NCBI GenBank assembly: GCA_003695725.1
Contig: RFHX01000065.1
Span: 1-14,403 of the forward strand
Direction: 5' to 3'
Length of the DNA: 14,403 bases
Source: J061 sp003695725 [NCBI: Candidatus Schekmanbacteria bacterium]
GTDB lineage: Bacteria; Schekmanbacteria; GWA2-38-11
Shown in pieces: positions 6,770 to 11,755 of the stretch. The notes beneath the pieces were generated by a model. The model saw nothing but the letters and a program-made list of their open reading frames with translations. It did not search any database and was not told the DNA's origin. Position 1 is the stretch's first letter. Every line of letters begins with the position of its first letter. The translations under genes were made by a program, and so were the position numbers.

Positions 6770-9088
6770 TTATCCTGCCTGCGTTAAAACTTCCACCTTC
6801 TCATCAGCTTTGCTTTTAATTTGAAGATTGAGCATCTTTCTCATATTGAAAAGTGATATAAGCCAGCAAAGTGTTGATTCGGCCCCTTGGTTTTGGTTGA
6901 TACCCGAAGCCATCAACCCATCACAACAGCCGCCTGTAATATAATCGTAAAGAGGTGCATTTGCATCGTTTCTTCCGAGAAACCATTCTATGCAAAGCCG
7001 CGCAAAACTTATCCATTTTTCTTCTCTTGTTACATTATAGGCTTCTCGACATGCTTCTATCATTGAAAGAGCTTCAATTGGTTGTTGGTCAAAACGGGCT
7101 TTTACACTGTTTTTTTCAAACCATCCATTGTTTCCTACAGGAGCAAAATATTTATTCACATTGTCTGTTTGGTGTTTCATTAGCCATTCTAAAATTTTTA
7201 ATCCAATTTCCATCATTTCATTGTCAGGAATCCATTGCCCTGCCATAATGAGCGCTTGAGCAACCTTTCCGCTTCCCCAAGTGACTTTATCGGAAACCCA
7301 CTGCCAGTCATCGGAAGAATGAATATGGTAGAGTTCTTTCAATTTGCTTGCCAGAAGTTCTCTTGCCCGTCTCGCCTCGCTGTCTCCTCCAAATCGTTTG
7401 AGGTATTCTTGAATTCCGATTATGGAAAAGGATATAGGATGGTAATATTTGAATTCAAGAGCGGCAGAAAGAGATTTTTTAAAGAGTGTCAAGGCATATC
7501 CTGCTATGTTTTCAAATTTAGATAAACCAACAGTTGCACCCAATGCCCAAATTGCCCTTGCGTAGCTGTCGTCAGAACCTTTCTCATCGAGCCATTTTCG
7601 TTCATAATTCATAAAATTTCGAAAACGGCCGTTTTTTTCATTAAAGGCATAGTGCAGGAAACTAAGGTATTTGCACATCAATTCAATTAAGAGGTCTTCT
7701 TCAGCAACAAATTCTTGAGCCATCAATACTGCAATCAGTGCGCGTGCATTATCATCGGTGCAGTAGCCATGAAATCTATCGGGGATAATGTATTTTGCAT
7801 GCTGAAGAATTCCCACATCGTCAGTTAATCTCAGAAGATGATCCAACTTTGGCTGTGGAAGGTCAAAAAGTGTTTTTTCGAGAGTTTTGGTTTTGAACAC
7901 AGGTTTTGCTTTTCCTTCCATTTCACTTCTGACTTCTTCAAAGACATCGAGATATCTCCGTGATACCTCCTTCCAAATCATATTACGGCAATAGATATAG
8001 GCACGTTTTCTCATAGAATGTCTTTCAACTTCATTTGAAAATAAATTTATTACATTTTCTGCCAGCGCTTTTGAATCCCTGAATGAAACAATCCTGCCTC
8101 TTCCGTCGGCAAGCATTTCTTCCGCATACCAATAAGGTGTCGAAATGACTGCCTTACCAGCTCCTAACGAATAGGCAAGTGTGCCTGATACTATCTGCTG
8201 TTTATTGAGATAGGGAGTAACATAAATATCTGCCGCTCCCAAAAATTCACACAGCTCTTTCAGTTCAACGAAGCGATTATGAAAAATCAAATGATTTTCA
8301 ACACCAAGTTCTCTTGCTTTCCTTTGGAGAAATATTCTATAGGATTCTCCATGTTCTTTCTTTACATGGGGATGTGTAGCGCCAAGGATGATATAGACAC
8401 AATCAGGAAATCGTTTGACGATTTCAGGCATAGCATCAATCATATATTCAATTCCCTTATTGGGAGAGAGAAGACCGAAAGTGAGGATAACTCTTCTCCC
8501 TTCGACACCGAACTGGTCCTTGTAATAATTGGGGTCAACAAAGGGAACATCAGGAATACCATGATGAATCATAACTATTTTCTCATATGGAATGCCAAAT
8601 ACTTTTTTAAGAATCTCTTTGGCATGTTCACTCATAACAACCAATCGGTTTGATAATTTTGCAATGCTTATCAAAACTTCTTTCTGCTCGTCCGATGGTT
8701 GTTCGAGGACAGTGTGAAGTGTTGTAACAACGGGCATCCTGAGATTCGAAAGAAGGTTGATAATATTGCTTCCACAATCACCTCCAAAGATTCCGTATTC
8801 GTGCTGAAGGTTGACAATGTCAACATTATTCATATTTAAAAAATCAGAAGCAAGAGTATAGTCTATAAGCTCTCTTTGCCGCACCTCAAATCGCACTTCA
8901 GAAGGATAGGGATAACCTTCAGGAATGTCGTTCATGGCAATTGCCCAGAAAGAGGTATCAGGAGCTTCTAATGATAACCCCCTAAGCAAGTCGGAAGTAA
9001 ATGTTGCAATACCACATCGGCGAGGGAGATAGTTCCCTATCAAAGCAACAGACTTGAGAGATGACTTATAAAATCCTCTTTCAGACAT
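6770..9088 (-). CDS. Bifunctional-looking protein: GT-B glycosyltransferase fused to an (alpha/alpha)-toroid-like domain
   Basis: A 772-residue two-part protein. Residues about 10-390 are a GT-B glycosyltransferase: NYLPRRCGIATF near the start, LQHEYG (94-99), MIHHGIPD linker, FGLLSPNKG (204-212), and SGTLA at 301-305. The E-x7-E pair is replaced by Q298 and Y306. Residues about 415-755 are helical and resemble (alpha/alpha)6-toroid glycosidase-like folds, with acidic motifs CTDDNAR (443-449), GSDDSYAR (504-511), RFDQQP (665-670) and NQNQGAES (731-738). I cannot assign this part to a numbered GH family. The start is the ATG at 9088, because AGGAGGG lies five bases upstream. A TTG at 9148 would add 20 residues without a good ribosome binding site. 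It heads the carbohydrate cluster, 108 bases after the Mo-hydroxylase gene. A combined synthesis and trimming role is inference; the toroid may instead bind or hydrolyse a glycan. Confidence 0.85.
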   Translation of the reverse strand: MSERGFYKSSLKSVALIGNYLPRRCGIATFTSDLLRGLSLEAPDTSFWAIAMNDIPEGYPYPSEVRFEVRQRELIDYTLASDFLNMNNVDIVNLQHEYGIFGGDCGSNIINLLSNLRMPVVTTLHTVLEQPSDEQKEVLISIAKLSNRLVVMSEHAKEILKKVFGIPYEKIVMIHHGIPDVPFVDPNYYKDQFGVEGRRVILTFGLLSPNKGIEYMIDAMPEIVKRFPDCVYIILGATHPHVKKEHGESYRIFLQRKARELGVENHLIFHNRFVELKELCEFLGAADIYVTPYLNKQQIVSGTLAYSLGAGKAVISTPYWYAEEMLADGRGRIVSFRDSKALAENVINLFSNEVERHSMRKRAYIYCRNMIWKEVSRRYLDVFEEVRSEMEGKAKPVFKTKTLEKTLFDLPQPKLDHLLRLTDDVGILQHAKYIIPDRFHGYCTDDNARALIAVLMAQEFVAEEDLLIELMCKYLSFLHYAFNEKNGRFRNFMNYERKWLDEKGSDDSYARAIWALGATVGLSKFENIAGYALTLFKKSLSAALEFKYYHPISFSIIGIQEYLKRFGGDSEARRARELLASKLKELYHIHSSDDWQWVSDKVTWGSGKVAQALIMAGQWIPDNEMMEIGLKILEWLMKHQTDNVNKYFAPVGNNGWFEKNSVKARFDQQPIEALSMIEACREAYNVTREEKWISFARLCIEWFLGRNDANAPLYDYITGGCCDGLMASGINQNQGAESTLCWLISLFNMRKMLNLQIKSKADEKVEVLTQAG

Positions 9089-9089
9089 T

Positions 9090-9109
9090 TTAGCCCTCCT
9101 TTCAGCTAA
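9090..9109 (-). promoter_or_regulatory. Ribosome binding site of the GT-toroid gene, flanked by a short inverted repeat
   Basis: On the minus strand AAGGAGGG precedes the ATG at 9088 by about five bases and is the strongest Shine-Dalgarno in the window, which decides the start of this gene. It is bracketed by TTAGC (9109-9105) and GCTAA (9094-9090), which would form a five-pair hairpin with most of the ribosome binding site in its ten-base loop. The Shine-Dalgarno is clear; any regulatory role for the hairpin is speculative. Confidence 0.6.
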
Positions 9110-9196
9110 GAAAAGAAAAGCCGAATCAGTTTTATTGCGAAGGACCAATAGAAAAAATAAGAAATATAGGTTAGTAGATATAACAGATTTGGATTA

Positions 9197-11464
9197 TTAT
9201 GTCATCTTTTTTCTAATTGCTTCAAGAACCTTTTCAGGAGTAATTGGAAGGCTTTTTATCGGATATCCTATGGCATTGTTGACTGCGTTTGCTATTGCCT
9301 GTGCCACGCAAACGATTGGTCCTTCTCCAACTTCCTTTGCACCAAAGGGTCCATAGGGGTCATTTGTTTCAACAATAATGTGCTCGACTTCAGGGATTTC
9401 AAATGGACGAGGAAGTTTATAATTTAAAAGGGAAGGATTCAAGATTTGTCCATAGTCAAACTTGCACTCTTCAAAAAGGGTTTGACTCATTCCGCTGAAT
9501 ACCTGTCCGTCAATCTGTCCTTCTATTGCCAATGGATTTAATGCTCTGCCAACATCATGTGCGGCCGTTACTCTCAACACTTTTACTTGTCCTGTTTCGG
9601 GATTGACTTCAACTTCAGCTACCTGAGCCCCAAAAGAATAGGCGAGGCAGTTATTACCTTCAAAAGTAATCGGGTCAACTGATTGTGTTGGAGGATTGAA
9701 AAAACCTCGCCCCATTACATATCTGCCTTCTGATGAGTGCAAGGTATCAAATACGATTTCCTCAAAAGGCAGTGCTTTTTCTTCTTCTCCTCTTGGATAA
9801 ACCTTCCTGTTGCGAAATACAATGGATGAAGCTTTCACATTGAAATTTTTTGCCGCTGTTTTTAAAAGTTGCCTTTTTGCATCGAGCGCTGCATTTTTTA
9901 CAGCATTTCCTGTTGTAAGCGTCCCACGCTGTGAGAAGGCCCCAATGTCAAATGGTGTTACATCGCTATCACCTGAAACTACGGTAATATCTTCTATTTT
10001 TATTCCAAGTGTTTCCGCCGCAATCATTGCAAGGACAGTGTGAGAGCCCTGTCCCATATCAGGAAGTCCTGTAAATAGGGAAACTTTGCCGTCTTCTCCG
10101 ATTTTTATGAATGCAGCCGAAGTATCATGGTCGAAAACACCTTTTCCGCCGGAATTCATAACACCACAGCCAATGCCAATTCCTCTAAATGGAGGCAGTT
10201 TTCCTCTTTTTCTTTTCCAACTGGATTTTTTCAAGACTTTCTTTATACATTCTTTCAAGCCACAGCTTGCATAATAGTTTTTGCTAAGGGTCCTGTATCC
10301 CTTTGAAACAGCATTTTTAAGACGAATTTCTGCAGGGTCGATGCCAATGTCTTCTGCCACAAGGTCAAGATGAGTGCCAAATGCAAAGCGTGCCGGCACA
10401 AATCCTCCTCCATGATGAAAAAGGTAGGGGATATTGTTTGTATAAACAATCTTGGCATTGTATTTAAAAGCGTTCATCTTATAGAGCATTTGAAGTCCCA
10501 GTCCCACGAATCTTGCCATTGTGAACTGAGTTTCAATATATGCACCGCAGTCGTAGAGGGCTTCTGCTTCAACGGCTTTTATAGTACCGTCCTTCATAAC
10601 AGCAGTCTTGAACCTGAATTTGTTTTTTCCTCCGCTTCTGCAAACTAAAAACTCCTCTTCCGGAGTGCAATGAATCTTTACAGGTTTCGATGATTTCTTG
10701 GATAAAAGGGCCGCGAGATAATGATGGGCGCGAGCAACTCCTCGTCCTGAGAAAGCGCCACCTGTATTCAGATTCAACACACGGACATCGCTTTCATTGA
10801 TTCCAAGTTTTTCAGACATTCTTTTCTGTATCAGCGGTGCAGTTTGGACAGGAAGCCAGATTTGTAGTTTCCCGCTGTGAGTAAAATCTGCAATAACTGA
10901 ATGATGTTCGGCAAAGGCATTATGTGTTGCTTCTGTGGTGTATTCATCCTCTCTTATGTAGTCGGCTTCGGCAAATTCTTTTTCACAGTCGTCAAAGTTT
11001 ATTTTTACCTCATCAGCAATGTTGTCATCCATAAAGTTATGAATGGGGGGCGCTCCTTTCCTGAGTGCTTCATCAATGGAAAGGATTGGCATTTGCGGTT
11101 CAAATTCCACTTTTATTAGCTCCAATGCTTCGATTGCTGTATCTTCATCAACTGCAGCAACTGCGGCTATTTCTTCTCCAAAGTGTTTGACTTCATCTTT
11201 GCAAAGCAGATTTTGTTCGGGACCTAACATTATTCCTGCTGTGTCTTCATAAGTTACAATTGCCTTTACTCCCTTCACTTTGGCAGCTTTACTGGTATCT
11301 ATGTTGAGAATTTTGGCTTTTGGATAAGGGCTTCTCAATATTTTCCCATAGAGCATTCCTGCAGGAGAATAATCATCTGTAAATTTGGCTTTGCCAGTTA
11401 CTTTTTGGGCGGCATCAAGGCGAGGTTGTCTCTTCCCTATATTTATGAAATCGTTTTTTTTCAT
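9197..11464 (-). CDS. Molybdopterin-binding large subunit of a xanthine dehydrogenase/CoxL-type hydroxylase
   Basis: Catalytic large subunit (755 residues) of the xanthine oxidase family, which hydroxylates aldehydes, N-heterocycles or related substrates at a molybdopterin cofactor. The N-terminal hammerhead domain is visible (RLDAAQKVTGKAKFTDDY at 15-32, then GEEIAAVAAV). Cofactor-binding motifs follow: GGAFSGRG (235-242) in place of the usual GGGFGGK, GQGSHT (471-476), a QRGTLTTGNA segment (512-521), and AKEVGEGP near the end with the presumed catalytic Glu E714. The segment FVPARFAFGTHLD (355-367), which lies near the active site in relatives, is also non-standard. No small [2Fe-2S] or FAD subunit gene is adjacent on either side. 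The product has no signal peptide. The ATG at 11464 has no clear Shine-Dalgarno, but an in-frame stop at 11492-11494 excludes an earlier ATG. Substrate unknown. Confidence 0.93.
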   Translation of the reverse strand: MKKNDFINIGKRQPRLDAAQKVTGKAKFTDDYSPAGMLYGKILRSPYPKAKILNIDTSKAAKVKGVKAIVTYEDTAGIMLGPEQNLLCKDEVKHFGEEIAAVAAVDEDTAIEALELIKVEFEPQMPILSIDEALRKGAPPIHNFMDDNIADEVKINFDDCEKEFAEADYIREDEYTTEATHNAFAEHHSVIADFTHSGKLQIWLPVQTAPLIQKRMSEKLGINESDVRVLNLNTGGAFSGRGVARAHHYLAALLSKKSSKPVKIHCTPEEEFLVCRSGGKNKFRFKTAVMKDGTIKAVEAEALYDCGAYIETQFTMARFVGLGLQMLYKMNAFKYNAKIVYTNNIPYLFHHGGGFVPARFAFGTHLDLVAEDIGIDPAEIRLKNAVSKGYRTLSKNYYASCGLKECIKKVLKKSSWKRKRGKLPPFRGIGIGCGVMNSGGKGVFDHDTSAAFIKIGEDGKVSLFTGLPDMGQGSHTVLAMIAAETLGIKIEDITVVSGDSDVTPFDIGAFSQRGTLTTGNAVKNAALDAKRQLLKTAAKNFNVKASSIVFRNRKVYPRGEEEKALPFEEIVFDTLHSSEGRYVMGRGFFNPPTQSVDPITFEGNNCLAYSFGAQVAEVEVNPETGQVKVLRVTAAHDVGRALNPLAIEGQIDGQVFSGMSQTLFEECKFDYGQILNPSLLNYKLPRPFEIPEVEHIIVETNDPYGPFGAKEVGEGPIVCVAQAIANAVNNAIGYPIKSLPITPEKVLEAIRKKMT

Positions 11465-11495
11465 TTTTATAGAAATTTTTGTAAGACATTTTTAG

Positions 11496-11524
11496 GATAT
11501 AATCAATATTCATTTGATTGAAAA
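11496..11524 (-). promoter_or_regulatory. Candidate sigma-70 promoter for the Mo-hydroxylase gene
   Basis: On the minus strand TTTTCA (11524-11519) and TATATC (11501-11496) are separated by exactly 17 bases. Each matches four of six consensus positions. Transcription would start roughly 25 bases before the ATG at 11464, giving a short leader without a Shine-Dalgarno. The surrounding DNA is very AT-rich, so a chance match is quite possible. Confidence 0.28.
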
Positions 11525-11554
11525 AAACTTTTTTTATCCATTTTTACTGATACT

Positions 11555-11606
11555 TGCAGGGGCAGAATAGCTCATCTTTTCAGTTAGTATTCTACCTTTC
11601 AGTGCA
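11555..11606 (-). repeat. Extended intergenic inverted repeat (possible structured leader or operator)
   Basis: On the minus strand GGTAGAATA (11596-11588) pairs with TATTCTGCC (11569-11561), giving nine pairs including one G-U, around an 18-base loop. Outside it TGCA (11606-11603) and TGCA (11558-11555) could extend the stem across an internal loop. The G-U pair is allowed only on the minus-strand RNA (it becomes a C-A mismatch on the other), which weakly favours a minus-strand transcript. No T-run follows, so it is not an intrinsic terminator. I do not recognise it as a known riboswitch. It lies upstream of the candidate promoter for the Mo-hydroxylase gene. Confidence 0.35.
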
Positions 11607-11715
11607 GATGCTACAATCTTATTTGTTTTAAGCCAACAGGGAAAATATTGTTTCGAAATATTCAAATGAGACTATGTAAGAAGGATTATTGATGAAAAGG
11701 TTGAAATATGAAGAA

Positions 11716-11755
11716 AGAAAAGCCGTTGAAATTAACTGCCCTCTATGGCTTTTCT
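11716..11755. terminator. Inverted repeat at the end of the kinase gene, possibly a bidirectional terminator
   Basis: AGAAAAGCC (11716-11724) and GGCTTTTCT (11747-11755) are a perfect nine-pair inverted repeat with a 22-base spacer that contains the kinase stop codon (11732-11734). On the minus strand the 3' arm continues into TTCTTC; on the plus strand it is followed by AATTTTTATT, the better terminator-like tail. The large loop weakens the case. It could end kinase transcripts or stop a transcript coming from the gap in the opposite direction. Confidence 0.3.

Noticed and set aside
8279-8653. 124-codon plus-strand open frame
   Set aside because: It is antisense to the glycosyltransferase domain of the fusion gene and has no recognisable domain.
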